Positions 11,091 through 22,212 of a stretch of DNA of 64,000 bases are shown piece after piece; the stretch's first letter is position 1, and each line of letters starts with the position of its first letter. This stretch comes from Boesenbergia rotunda. Taxonomy: Eukaryota; Streptophyta; Magnoliopsida; Zingiberales; Zingiberaceae. Below the pieces are notes generated by a model. It saw nothing but the letters and a program-made list of their open reading frames with translations. It did no database searches and was not told where the DNA came from. Where the stretch lies: assembly GCA_024364735.1 (NCBI GenBank), contig JAGFNQ010005180.1, positions 203,654 to 267,653 on the forward strand, read 5' to 3'. Position numbers and translations under genes: made by a program.

Positions 11091-12954
11091 TAGGTTAGCC
11101 TCTAGTCATCCCCAAGACCAAATTGTTGGAGATATCCATCATGGGATTAGAACTAGATCATTTTTTAGGAATGAGGCTAATGAGGTTGCCTTAATTTCTG
11201 AAATTGAACCTAGGATAGTTGACGAGGCATTACATGATCCCGATTGGATTATCGCTATGCAAGAGGAGTTAGGTAAATTTGAGAGAAGCCAAGTTTGGGA
11301 CTTAGTTCTTAGACCTAAGAAGACCACAATTATTGGAACCAAATGGGTCTTCAAAAATAAATTGAACCATAAAGGAGAAATCGTAAGAAACAAGGCACGC
11401 TTGGTAGCCAAGGGCTATAGTCAAGTTGAAGGCCTTGATTACGATGAGACCTACACTCCCGTGGCACGATTGGAATCCATTCGGTTGATGCTTGCATTTG
11501 CAGCACATAGAGGTTTCAAAGTCTATCAAATGGATGTTAAATCGGCCTTCTTAAATGGTTTCATTAGAGAAGAGGTCTATGTTGAACAACCACCGGGGTT
11601 TGAAAATTCTGAATTTCCAAACCACGTGTTTAAGCTCAAGAAGGCTCTTTACGGCCTAAAACAAGCACCTCGGGCTTGGTATGAGCAGTTGTCAACATTT
11701 TTAATTGAAAAAGGCTTTGTGAGAGGACAAATAGACCCTACACTATTTCTACGAAGAGATGGTGACAATATATTTGTAGCCCAAGTATGGTTTCATTAGA
11801 GAAGAGGTCTATGTTGAACAACCACCGGGGTTTGAAAATTCTGAATTTCCAAACCACGTGTTTAAGCTCAAGAAGGCTCTTTACGGCCTAAAACAAGCAC
11901 CTCGGTCTTGGTATGAGCGGTTGTCAACATTTTTAATTGAAAAAGGCTTCGTGAGAGGACAAATAGATCCTACACTATTTCTACGAAGAGATGGTGACAA
12001 TATATTTGTAGCCCAAGTATATGTCGATGACATAATTTGTGGTTCCAACAACAAGGGTTATTTGAATGAGTTTATTGGACACATGGAGAGTGAGTTTGAG
12101 ATGAGTCTAGTGGGAGAATTGACTTTCTTCCTTGGACTTGAGATTAAACAAACTCGAGACGGAATCCATGTGCATCAATCTAAATATACTCAAGAGATGC
12201 TCAAGAAATTTAATATGAGTGACTCTAAAGAGGTAACCACTCCCATAGCGACAAACACAAGGTTAGACAATGATGAGAGTGGGAAGTCCGTTGATCTAAT
12301 CCAATATCGGAGTATAATAGGTAGTTTGCTATACCTCACAGCTAGTCGCCCTGATATTCTTTTTGCTGTGGGTATGTGCACTAGATACCAAGTCTGTGCC
12401 AAGGAATCTCATTTAATCGCTGTAAAGAGAATTTTGAGATACCTTAAGGGCACAATTGGAGTCGGTCTTTGGTACCCCCGTACAGAGTTGTTTAACTTGA
12501 TTGGCTATACGATTCCGACTATGCTAGGTGCAAGTTGGATTGGAAGAGCACAAGTGAGGGTTGCCAATTCTTAGGATCATCTTTAGTAAGTTGGTCAAGT
12601 CGGAAGCAACATTGTGTTGCTCTCTCCACGACCGAGGCAGAGTATATCGCCATGGGAGAGAGTGTATCACAATTGTTGTGGATGATACACATACTAGAGG
12701 ACTATGGATTATCCTACAAGAGTGTGCAAGTGTTGTGTGACAACATAAGCACAATAAACCTTATAAAAAATCCAATCCATCATTCAAGGACCAAACACAT
12801 TGACCACTTCATTAGGGATCATGTTGCTAGAGGAGATATTGTACTCTCACATGTAGAGTCAAAATTAAATCTAGCAGACATTTTCACTAAACCACTCCCT
12901 GAAAATGAATTTAGTTTCCTAAGAAGGGAGTTGGGAATGTGTCATGCTCAATAG
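11091..12954 (+). pseudogene. Sirevirus A pol, C-terminal half, broken
   Basis: Ty1/copia pol from just before RT to the end of RNase H; the N-terminal half lies beyond the inserted gypsy element. Near-identical protein is encoded by Sirevirus B. RT motifs include KARLVAKGYSQVEGLDYDET, YQMDVKSAFLNG, YGLKQAPRAWYE and YVDDIICGSNN. RNase H motifs include LSTTEAEYIAMGESVSQLL and LADIFTKPLPENEFSFLRRE. A 232-bp tandem duplication (11555-12018) shifts the frame after the first copy. A one-base loss near 12510 (GYTIPTM where B reads GYTDSDYAG) shifts it again. The terminal stop follows GMCHAQ. The SIRE/Maximus assignment rests on RT flavour and on the env-like gene downstream. Confidence 0.9.
11555..12018 (+). 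repeat. 232-bp tandem duplication within copia RT
   Basis: Copy one is 11555-11786 and copy two 11787-12018, both beginning ATGGTTTCATTAGAGAAGAG and covering the YGLKQAP region. They differ at about four sites (for example CTCGGGC/CTCGGTC and GAGCAG/GAGCGG). Since 232 is not a multiple of three, it breaks the frame. Confidence 0.9.
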
Positions 12955-13494
12955 GATTGAAAAATATAAAAAATAAAAAATAACCCCTTCATGATCATTT
13001 CAAAATTGTTGGGCAACTTGGGGACATCTCACACAAACTATAAGGGTTAACAAAATATTTTTGATTGCTAGAAATGGGGTGAGATGTTAGGATCAACCTA
13101 ATTATTCAAAATGTTCATGCATCCCTTGAGCAATTAGGTTGAAGAGACAAAAATCATTAATTTGACCAAGTATGGGGAACACCAATGCATAATACATGTG
13201 TATTTGGTTCCAAGAACATACTTGGACATTCCAATCAAGGAAACTTGATTGGAGACTTATTTTTGATACAAACTTGTTTTTAAATGGTTGGAAATGCAAA
13301 TCTGTTTCGCATTTTTTTTTTTAATTCATAAGGCACAACCCTATATCTTGATTGCAAATAGTGAAAAATACCATATCGGATAAGAGAACCTGTTAGGATC
13401 AGAGGAATCAATTAGGTTGCATTAGAGGTTGAGAGGGATGTTTGAAACAAGAGGTTTTGAAATTCATCCACGTTTCAGAAACCCATCTGAAATC

Positions 13495-14075
13495 TGATCG
13501 GTCCGCAGACCAATCAGATATCCCCTCAGAATACTTCGGAGTCGATCAACCAATTAATAAATCGAACCTGATCGGTCCACCGACCGGTCAGGACTCACTC
13601 TGATCGGTCAAGGAGACCGATCAGGGTTGTTATTGATCGGTCAACAGACCGAACAGAGCTTAGGAATCGATTCAAAAGTCCACTGATCAACCTCTGATCG
13701 GTCCACAGACCGATCAGACCATCCTCCTGATTGGTCCACAGACCGATCAAAAAGCTATCAAGAATCTGGTCAGACCTTCTATTCGATTCCCTGATCGATT
13801 TGTAGACCGATCAGGGACCTCTCTGATCGGTCATGGTGACCGATCAGGAGTTAGGCTGATCAGTCCACAGACCGATCAAAAAAGATCACAGAAACTTTCT
13901 ATCAGGTTCTCTGATCGATCCGCAGACCGATCAGGGACTTCCTTGATCGGTCACCAGACCGATCAGAACTCAACCTGACCGATCAGGAGGTCCCCTGATC
14001 GGTCTGGGTACCCTTGGATCGGACGGTGGATCCGATCAACCTCATTAATTTCGGTTGGTGATCGGTCCACCAACC
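13495..14075. repeat. Array of GATCGGTC palindromes before env-like gene
   Basis: About fifteen imperfect copies of GATCGGTC, 4-8 bases such as CACA, then GACCGATCA. Each copy is an inverted repeat able to form a hairpin or cruciform. The same palindrome fills part of the LTRs of all three Sireviruses here and the matching pre-env region of B (27335-27720). Dense palindromes are a known feature of Sirevirus non-coding DNA; this motif is the family-specific version. Confidence 0.85.
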
Positions 14076-14485
14076 CATTAAATCACTCAAATCCTCATAT
14101 CCTCCAAACCTTAGGCGTCGAAACATTTGCGTGAGCTCCTTCCTCTTGCTTGGTGATCGATCCCTACTCTTCTTGCGCAAGCCTCTTCTTCTTGCTCCTG
14201 AGTTTCTCTCTTGCGCAAGTGTCAGCAAGCTCAAGTAAGTTCCAGCCTTCTGAGATCTCTGCATTTTCTCTCTTGCGAGCTCTTTGTGAGTTCCTTCTGA
14301 GACCTCTTCCTCTCTTGCGCATCTCTAAGTCTCCTCTACCAACCAACCGACTCGAATGGCACCCAAGTAAGTGTGATTATCAGTCTTAAGGTTTTCATTC
14401 TCTATTTGTTTCATGATATGTGATTTTGGTGCTAACCAGTAATGTTTCATCTTCTTGTGCTTGTTGGTGCAAGTTGCATCAGTGA

Positions 14486-16035
14486 TGTCCTCCTCTAAGT
14501 GTTTCAATGTTTGACAATATGCTTAAGTCAGTGATACATTGAACAAGAGAAGGGTGAGTCAAGAGAGGAGTACCAAAGTGAAAGAAAGTCCTAGTAAACC
14601 TAGGCAATAAGTCCTGGTTCGAAGAATTGGGCACTAAGTCCTGATCATGGATTGGGCACTAAGTCCTGGAAAAGGGCTGGGCACCGAAGACCTGACTGGA
14701 AGTTGGGCACGAAGTCCTGGTCGAGGACTGGGTAAGAAGTCCTGGCAAAGGGCTGGGCACCGAAGACCTGGTTCGAGGAATTGGGCACGAAGTCCTGGCC
14801 GAGGGTTGGGCACCGAAGTCCTGAACCTAGGGTTTGGGCACGAAGTCTTGGTCCGAGGGATTGAGCAACTTAGCTGAGCAATGACTAAGGACTGAAGTAG
14901 AGACGGGTTGAGGTTCGGACGTCTCGAGATCCGAGAGTATCGGAAGCTAAGCAAAAGGCCACCCAAATGGACTGGGTGGCAACCGTCTCCTGAAAGGAGT
15001 AGGTGAAAGGCGCGTTCCCGGGGGTGGGAACTTGCGTCGGTTCGACCTAGGGTTTCATGGAAATCCGAAGTCAGAACCAAGTCCTTAAGGTTAAGAATTT
15101 GTGTATATTTGCTTTGTATCTGTATATCTTGAAGGTACCTAGAATGGAAGACAAAGCAAGCGAACAACACACAACGCGGCTGGAAGGTCTTCATCCAGGC
15201 GCCCCCGTTGAAGGGGGCGCCTCAATCAAAGGAAGAAAAAAACCCTTTCATTTAGGCGCCCCCATCAACTGGGGCACCCCCATTAATAGGAGGCAAACCA
15301 GTCTTCATGTAGGCGCCCCCATTAATACAAGCGCCCTGGTTCAAAGCTGTATTTGCTGCTGCGAGTTCGAAGCAGAGATAAGCTTTGACTGGGTTCATTC
15401 AGGCGACTAGGAGGTCCAGGGCGCCCTGGTCAGAAGCCTTATCGGCTGCGACGAGTTCGGCACAGAGATAAGCTTTGACTAAGCCCTTTGAGGTGCCCCC
15501 ATCAACACAGGCACCCCAATGAAGCCTATAAAAGGGCTTCGACCCCAAGGCTCCGTACACAACTTCCAAGATCCATTCTGAGCTTTCTGACTGACGACAA
15601 AGCGCTAAAGATGAGGCTCTACGATCGGGAGGCTCCAGGAGGAAGTGCGCGGCACTTCGGAGGTCTAGATCGGTCGAGTCTTTGACCATTTTGTTTTGGT
15701 TTGCTTTTATTATTCTGCACTGAATTTCCTATATTTTTTATTGTAATTATTGCATTTAAGATGGGTGTCTCTGTCTCTGGAAAGTCCGGAAAGGAGACCA
15801 TTAGTGGGCGTGTGTTCCCATGCTTAGGCCTTGGATGTATTGACCCTGGGGGGTTGGGAACCAAGTAAATCCCGTGTGCAATTTGTCGTCTATTTTGTGT
15901 CATTCTTTACTTTACTATTTAACATTCCGCTGCTACTAACGCTCTGTTTAAGTACGAACCAAAAATCTTACGATTTACCATGAAGATTTTTAAAGGTCGA
16001 TATTTACCCCCCCTATCGACGGCACCGGTCCTACA
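14486..16035 (+). mobile_element. Solo LTR in env-like intron
   Basis: Bounded by TGTCC..CTACA and flanked by GTGA at 14482-14485 and 16036-16039. Taking it out restores a plausible target CATCAGTGATGTGCCC and an intron of about 290 bases. A core promoter CCTATAAAAGG is near 15525-15535, followed by CT-rich leader. Inside are repeats of AAGTCCTGG..GGGCACGAAGTC (14610-14860) and GGCGCCCCC segments (15190-15500). The 3' part matches, in reverse complement, the LTR at 22226-22880. No internal coding region remains. Confidence 0.75.
15527..15534 (+). promoter_or_regulatory. TATA box of solo LTR
   Basis: TATAAAAG within AAGCCTATAAAAGGGCTTCG. The related minus-strand LTR has TATAAATAGG (reverse complement of about 22711-22722) and solo LTR E has GGCTATAAATAGCC. 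This supports a shared core promoter position. Confidence 0.5.
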
Positions 16036-17588
16036 GTGATGTGCCCTTAAACTTACCGTTGTTGATTGTGTGGTTGCCATGACCTTAACCTCAATTGATC
16101 AATTTACTTTGTGTCATGACCTCAACCTCAATCCGAAACCACTTTGTGTTGTGCCCTCCATTTCTGTCCACTTTGTGCCGTGACCTTAACCTATTTCCGA
16201 CATTTAGGAAATCTACCAAGGGGAAGGCACCTGCTGAGGGTACCTCGAGGTCCAAAGCCCCCTCTTCATCTTCTAGACCTCAACCATCCTCCAGTTCCAG
16301 ATTCCCTAATGCTCCATTCGAACAGGCCTTCCAAAATAGTACCTTCAAACTCCTCCCCTGTCGGTCTGTGGATAGATCATTTGTATATGAACACTATCCA
16401 TTAGTGAGACAGATTATAGAGTATTATGATCTGGAATCAATACTTTATCTTGAGCGGGAAATCAATATTGATTTGGTTTCAGAATTCTATAACAACCTTG
16501 TTAGTGACAGTGGTATGGGGTATACCACCCGAGTCGCCCAAACCAACCTCGATTTTACTTACACCGTTTTCTCTGAGTACCTAGCTTGTCGATGGTCGGG
16601 TAATCACTTTCTGTTCTACCCTTGTCTTCTAGACCCTATCCCAGCTCCGTTCGATGAGGTCACCCCTGATTCCATCTACAAGTACTTTTTCGGCCACCCT
16701 AGGTTGGATGGCCTCGATGAGCTTGCCGGTGATTTCCCCACTTTTGCTGCGCTCCGACTATCCCCAGTTGATTATATCTCTTTAAGATTATCACTAACTG
16801 TCTTTGCCTATTACTTCAAAACCCCTAGCAAAGATATGTCCTTATCACTGCTTGATGCTCTATGGGATGCATCGGCAGCTAGACTTTGATATCATGACGG
16901 CTATCTATTATTCCATTATCGAGCATAGTCGGGTCGGCCATCGTACAGTTTATATGCCTTTCAGTCACATTATTACTGACTGGCTCAGTCAGTCAGTATT
17001 GATGTGACCAAGGGCAGGACTGTGCCGATGGTTCGACAAGATTGCAAACTTGGAGACGCGCATTTGCCAAGTCTGCATCATTGCCGAACCTCAGGGCTGA
17101 GGTGGAAGGATGGGAGGGGTCTGGGAGAGCTACCATGAGCAGCACACATTCAGGTACCAGCAGCTCCAGCTGGACATCATGATGCGCCCACTGCAGCAGA
17201 GGATGAGTGCAATCCGGACCCAGATCTCATATGGCAGATCGCCCAGCTCGAGCAGACTATGGACCATAGATTACACTTGATAGAGCTCGGGCAACAGCAT
17301 TTTTAGTCTGAGATCCAGTCGGAGATTTCTGGGTTGCGTACCGGTTAGCAGGAGTTTCAGCAGGAGGTCAGGTCTGAGATTTCTTGGATACGTGATGATC
17401 AGAGGGTGATGCATGCCGAGCAGCTGGCGATGTATGCTGAGTGGCGCGCTTGGATGGCGGGACATCCGCCACAGCCGACATTTCTTGGATTTCCGCCATC
17501 TAGCAGCACTGCTCCGAGGAGTTTTCTACCTATCGATGATACTGCATTCGACCCGATGCAGTCTGATGATCCCCTTGCTCAGGAGTGA

Positions 17589-18006
17589 TTGTCTTTGCTG
17601 TACTCTGATTCCATGACTATATGTGTATGACATTCTGATGGATTATGTGTTTGACTACTATTCTATGATTTTGTTGTTCACGTTTATTTTCATATAATGC
17701 ATATGACTGTCTTATCTTGTTGTATTTATTTCATATTCTTTTTGTATGCTTCTCAATTTATTATCTCTTGTTTGTTTTGGGGGAGACCCTTGTTTAAGGG
17801 GGAGGTGTTAAACTTAATAACCAGTCTACACCCTTTTCGGTGTTTGACAAAGGGAGAGAGTTGGGTTAGTTAAGTTTAAGGTTATCACGAATATAACTAT
17901 TGTAAGGGGAGGACTCTGATTCCCTTGCAATAGTGAAATTTGATGTCAATTGATTCCTAATACCTAAACTTAGAATCAGGTTGTCAAACAACAAAAAGGG
18001 GGAGAT
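17589..18006 (+). other. Sirevirus A 3' non-coding region and polypurine tract
   Basis: No coding. T-rich stretch, then GGGGGAGGTGTTAAACTTAA, GGGAGAGAG and AAGGGGAGGAC, ending in the polypurine tract AAAAAGGGGGAGAT right before the LTR start. Several purine tracts precede the last one; repeated polypurine tracts are typical of Sireviruses. Confidence 0.75.
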
Positions 18007-18094
18007 TGTTGATGCAGTCTGACCTGATTGTTGTTTTGGTGTTGACACCGATTTAAGTTTAGGTGAGTAAGATAAGTTCGGCTTAAGTCCTGGT

Positions 18095-18435
18095 CGGGGA
18101 CTGGGCACGAATCCCGGTGAGTGAAGCCGGGTGACACGAGTCCCGGTGAGTGAAGCCGGGTGACGGAAACCCCGGTAAGTGGTGTCGGATCGTGGTGAGT
18201 GAAGTCGGGTGATGAAAACCCCGGTGGTTGAAGCCGGGTCCTGGTGAGTGAAGCCGAGTAACTGAAATCCCGGTGAGTGAAGCCGATCCTGGTGAGTGAA
18301 GCCGGGTGATGGAAACCCCGGTGAGTGAAGCCGAGTCCTAGCGAGTGAAGCTAGGTGAAGGAAACCCTGGTGAGTGAAGCCAGGTCCTAGCAAGGGAAGC
18401 TAGGTTGAACAAAGTCCCGGTAAGTGAAGCCGGGC
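18095..18435. repeat. Stem-loop array with compensating arms, LTR of Sirevirus A
   Basis: About a dozen units of the form CCCGG-TGAGTGAAG-CCGGG. The arms vary together: CCTAGC/GCTAGG near 18338-18355, CCTGG/CCAGG near 18366-18385, CCTAGC/GCTAGG near 18386-18405. The loop stays close to GAGTGAA. Confidence 0.8.
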
Positions 18436-18559
18436 ACGAAGTCTTGGTCCGGGGACTGAGCATGGAGTGTACTGGTCGGAGGGGGCACGTAAGCTCTTTC
18501 CCCGGGACCAGAATGAGTCAGAGAAGGCTAGGAGCCTGTTCTCTGGACTTAGGGTTGAA

Positions 18560-19105
18560 ATGGTCGGAGCTGGATCGGTCTGTGGTCCGATCAGGGAGTT
18601 GGCACTAACTCCTGGTTGTGGATCGGTCTGGTGACCGAACCAGGGCGTCTGATCATTCTGGTGAACAATCAGAAAGATAACAGAATGTTTCTGTTTGACT
18701 TCTGCTCGTTCTGGTGAACGATCAGAGAGAGATCAGAATGTTTCTGTTTGGTTTCTGATCGTTCTGGTGAACGATCAGAGAAAGATCAGTAGGGTCTGGA
18801 GAAAACCCTGATCGGTCAAGGTGACCGATCAGGGTCCTCCTGGACCAATCAGGATGGGTCCTGATCAGTCTAGAGTGACCTGATCGATCACTGTGACCGA
18901 TCAGGGCACAACCTGATCGGTCAGTGACTGATCAGGTCAAGGGACCTGCGGGTTGTTGCCTTGAAGTCCAGTAAACTGTGGATCAATCTGGTAACCGATC
19001 CCAGTTCTCTGATCGGTCAAGGTGATCGATTAGAGCTTACCTGGATCGATCAGGCAGGAGTCTGATCGATCAGGATCTTCACTGATCGGTCCGAGTGACC
19101 GATCA
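18560..19105. repeat. GATCGGTC palindrome array, LTR of Sirevirus A
   Basis: Repeated inverted repeats such as TGATCGGTCAAGGTGACCGA and GATCGTTCTGGTGAACGATC. The second has matching changes in both arms (GTTC/GAAC in place of GGTC/GACC), so the palindrome is kept while the bases drift. Confidence 0.85.
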
Positions 19106-20072
19106 GTGTCTGAACTTTAATTTGAAAACGTTGTCAGACTTCTAATAACGCTCTGATTTCTCTGTTACACTACTGATTTACTGTGCTAAGCCTCTGTTGA
19201 GTGTGCAGGTAATGCAGGGATGACACAAACCAAGAAGGAGGGTCAATTGGCGACTTTCGCTTCGGTCAGGTTTGTTTATTTTCCATTCGCAGGATTCAAC
19301 GACTTCTGGCGCGGGCTGGCAACTGGCTGGCGAAGCTGACGACTGATCTGAGGCTCGGCTGAAGAGGTTTCAATGGACTGAACCCAGTAGAGGTCAGTGG
19401 GTTGGAGACGGAGCTTGTTGCAGAAGCGTCTGGTGGTTGTAGACGCGCCTAGTGGTTGCAGACGCGCCTGGGATGATCTGGCGATGAGCAGGTTTAAGAG
19501 ATGGCTAGCGAAGAAGAGAAGGCATCTCTCTGAACCTTGAGCAACTCTCTGAATTCTTGAAACTCTGCATATTGAGAACTTTGAGCGAGCTGAGAAGATT
19601 GTGAGACGATCAGCAAGCAGACACCGTGAGAAGGAAGAGCTGAGTGAAGGCTCTTGCCAGGGTTGTGCTGTGTTGTGAGTTGTGCTCTTGTAAACGTTCT
19701 TCTTCGCTTGCTCGCGTTCTGTAAGCTTTCTTTTTGTCTCTGTGCTTTATTTTTGATATCATACTGAGATTATTGTGGAGAGGTTTCTCCACCAAGAAGG
19801 ATGCTGTGATATCCAGATTTCCGGGGGCTTGATCTACCGATGATCAAGGGATCGCCCACCGTACGGGCACCCCAAGGAGTAGGGGCAAGTTATCCCCGAA
19901 CCTTGTAAACCCTCCTTGTTAGCGACTGTTTTGTATTTGTCTTTCTGTTTGGGTTGTTTGTTTCTGTCTATTTGTCTTCCGCTGCTAACCCTAATCGCAG
20001 AAACAAGAAAAGAACAAATGTTTGAGTGTCTGGCTATTCACACCCTCCTCTCTAGCCATCCAAGATCCAACA

Positions 20073-20480
20073 GATACTCCTTACCCTTCCTGACTTCCTA
20101 GACTAAGCCTCCCTAACGTATTATCATCTCGCCCCACCCTGGTACTATGTTAGGCAAGTATCAACCAATCTTTTTCCTATCTAACCATTATAGATTAAGC
20201 ATAAAAGTAATCTAACATGAATGACATGATAGATATATATCGAAAGATAAGCAGATGCATGAGCATGGCAGTTATGCATGTATCAATCAAGTCAAGACAT
20301 TTTAATTAGTTTTCTAGTCAAGTATTAAATTCTTGATTTGATACAGTATGTGTAAACCTGCAAATATGTCCACCCATTTTGACATATTTATTATTAATAG
20401 GTTGAATGTTTCAGTTGAATAGGATTTTATTTAGTTTCATAATTGAAGGTAATTAATTTGAATTTTAGTTCGTGGATTTT
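20073..20480. other. Unassigned AT-rich sequence
   Basis: No reading frame with a recognisable product and no clear repeat. It separates the end of Sirevirus A from the AT-rich array. Confidence 0.6.
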
Positions 20481-21125
20481 GTTGAATTAAAGATTAAATT
20501 TTTTATTAAAGTTGAATTGTTAATTAATTAAGATTAAGCGTTAATTAAGATTTTAAATTGTTAAAAAATTAATTAAAGTTTAATTTATTAAGAATTTATT
20601 AAAATTTATGTTGTTAATAGTTATTTAAAATTTAAGTTGTTAAAACTTAAGAATTAATTAAGTTGTTAAGAATTAAAATTTAAGTTGTAGAATTGATTAA
20701 AGATTAAGTAGTTAAGCATTAAGGATTAAGAATTAATTAAGGATTAATTTTTTTATGTATTAATTTGTTAAGCATTAATTAAGGATTAATTTGTTAAGCA
20801 TTAATTAAGAATTAATTTGTTAAGAATTAATTATGGATTAATTAGTTAAGTATTAATTAAGGATTAATTTGATAAGTATTAATTAAGGATTAATTAGTTA
20901 AGAATTAATTAACGTTTAAATTGTTAAAAATTAATAAATGTTAAAGTTATTAAGAATTAATAAAAGTTTAAATTAATTAAAGTTTAAATTGTTAAGAATT
21001 AATTAAAATTTAAATTGTTAAGAATTAATTAAAATTTAAATTGTTAAGAATTAGTTAAGGTTTAAATTGTTAAAAATTAGTTAAGTTTTAAATTGTTAAG
21101 AATTAATTATTAAAAATTAATTAAA
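20480..21125. repeat. AT-rich tandem repeat
   Basis: Degenerate tandem units built from TTAATTAAGGATTAATTTGTTAAG and TTAAATTGTTAAGAATTAA, about 20-25 bases each, roughly 25 copies. It directly follows the 3' end of the minus-strand zinc-knuckle ORF. Confidence 0.8.
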
Positions 21126-21130
21126 GTTGT

Positions 21131-22123
21131 TTAGAATTTTATGTCTAGTTGCATTATTTCCATTAATTCAATAATTTCTAATTCATCTAGTATTTCTTTT
21201 GAATTTAAGTTTTCAATTTTGTTTAATACTTCTGTTTTATTTGATTTCTTGTAAGATTTGTTAAATATAACTTTAATTTTAATGAATTCCTCTTCATCTT
21301 CATCTTCACAGTTATATTCAGAATTATTAATTACAATTATATCATTATCTTTATAATAGGTAGAATAATTTTCAGGATTATTAATTAAGGTTGTAGTATT
21401 ATATTCAAAATCGGTAGAATTAACTAAGGGTTGACTATTATCCTCATCATTATCTTTAGTATTTTCAGAAATGGATTGAGTATTATCATCAATATTTTCC
21501 ACATCATCAACATTATCATCAGAAGTGGGTTGAGAAATATCATCAATATTATCTTCTGAAATATTAGAATTATCAACAATAATATTAATTAACATTTCAT
21601 TGATATCCTTAGAATTATCAGAATTATTAGAAAGATTATTAATTGAAGTATTAGAATTAATTTCAAAAATTATAGCATTAATATTATGGATTAAGGAATT
21701 AAGATTTGTTGTTTTAATATTATTAATGTTTAATAATTTGTCATGCAATACATTAAGTTGGCTATGTAAAAAATCTAATTTATCAGAAAAATTGACAGTG
21801 TTATCTAAATTATCAGAATAATTGTATAACTGTGCAGGTATTAGAAAATTATTGCGAACATTAATCTTTTTACCTCCTTTACCGTAGTCGCATTTCTCGG
21901 TATTGAGGATCGAGTCATTTTTCAGTCTGGGCACTGGTTCTTGTAATATCCCAGCTTCTAGCACTTGAAACAGGGATATGACTCTTGTCCCTCCAGACTC
22001 CGGCGCTGGTACCTCCGTTGCCGCCGGTGGTGACGAACGATTCTTACAAGTAGGACACTGATTTTTATAGTGTCATCTCTCCCTACACTTAAAACATATT
22101 ATGTGAAATTTAAAAATTGGCAT
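21131..22123 (-). pseudogene. Zinc-knuckle ORF of an unclassified LTR element
   Basis: Reading frame of about 330 codons from ATG at 22123, with one TGA inside the zinc knuckle at codon 17. The N-terminus holds C-X2-C-X4-H-X4-C (Cys10, Cys13, His18, Cys23; CFKCRER..HYKNQC), a nucleic-acid-binding knuckle like that of retroelement gag. After a short Pro-rich part, about 250 residues are very rich in Asn, Asp, Ser and Ile and look disordered. It starts about 90 bases inside a primer-binding site and LTR, so it is probably the first ORF of a small or internally deleted LTR element. There is no protease or RT. I do not recognise the family. Confidence 0.5.
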
Positions 22124-22212
22124 AATTGAAAATATACCTGTATTCACCCTTGCTCCCCCTCAATTACTGGCCTTGTTGCTCCTACGGCGGTTAGTCCGAT
22201 CAGAGCCACCTA

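Larger units (their letters stand above)
14356..17588 (+). pseudogene. Sirevirus A env-like gene, spliced, broken
   Basis: Gene between pol and the 3' LTR, the position of the env-like ORF in Sireviruses. The first coding exon is 14356-14366 (11 bases), followed by donor GTAAGTG at 14367. Reading on without splicing gives TAA after four codons. An acceptor ending TTTAG at 16207 rejoins the frame exactly at 16208. Exon 2 encodes a Lys/Ser/Pro-rich start, then a globular domain with FVYEHYPLVRQIIEYYDLE and VSEFYNNLVSD, reminiscent of the plant-transposon protein domain of Athila-type ORFs. A frameshift near 16835 precedes YMPFSHIITDWL. The C-terminus (17230-17460) looks like a coiled coil (AQLEQTMDHRLHLIELGQQ) with TAG stops near 17304 and 17344. 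Function is unknown. A solo LTR enlarges the intron. Confidence 0.65.
18007..20072 (+). mobile_element. Sirevirus A 3' LTR
   Basis: About 2066 bases, starting TGTTGATGCAGTCTGACC after the polypurine tract and ending ATCCAACA. The same start and end are found in both LTRs of B and the end in C. It holds an array of stem-loops (18095-18435), an array of GATCGGTC palindromes (18560-19105), a segment with GGGGCAAGTTATCCCCGAACC (19885-19905) and a pyrimidine-rich end. The sequence past 20072 is unrelated; the left target duplication is outside the window. Confidence 0.88.

Noticed and set aside
13085..13110. GGGGTGAGATGTTAGGATCA looked like a polypurine tract plus LTR start
   Set aside because: The true LTR starts TGTTGATGCAG at 18007, seen in both LTRs of B. 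The 13085 sequence occurs once per element, between pol and the env-like gene.
14634..15194. Minus-strand open frame of 186 codons
   Set aside because: Spans the GGGCACGAAGTCCTGG-type repeats of the solo LTR; repetitive peptide without family features.
17866..18393. Minus-strand open frame of 175 codons
   Set aside because: It lies over the LTR start and stem-loop array; the peptide simply repeats (GFTHQ-like) and crosses the polypurine tract.
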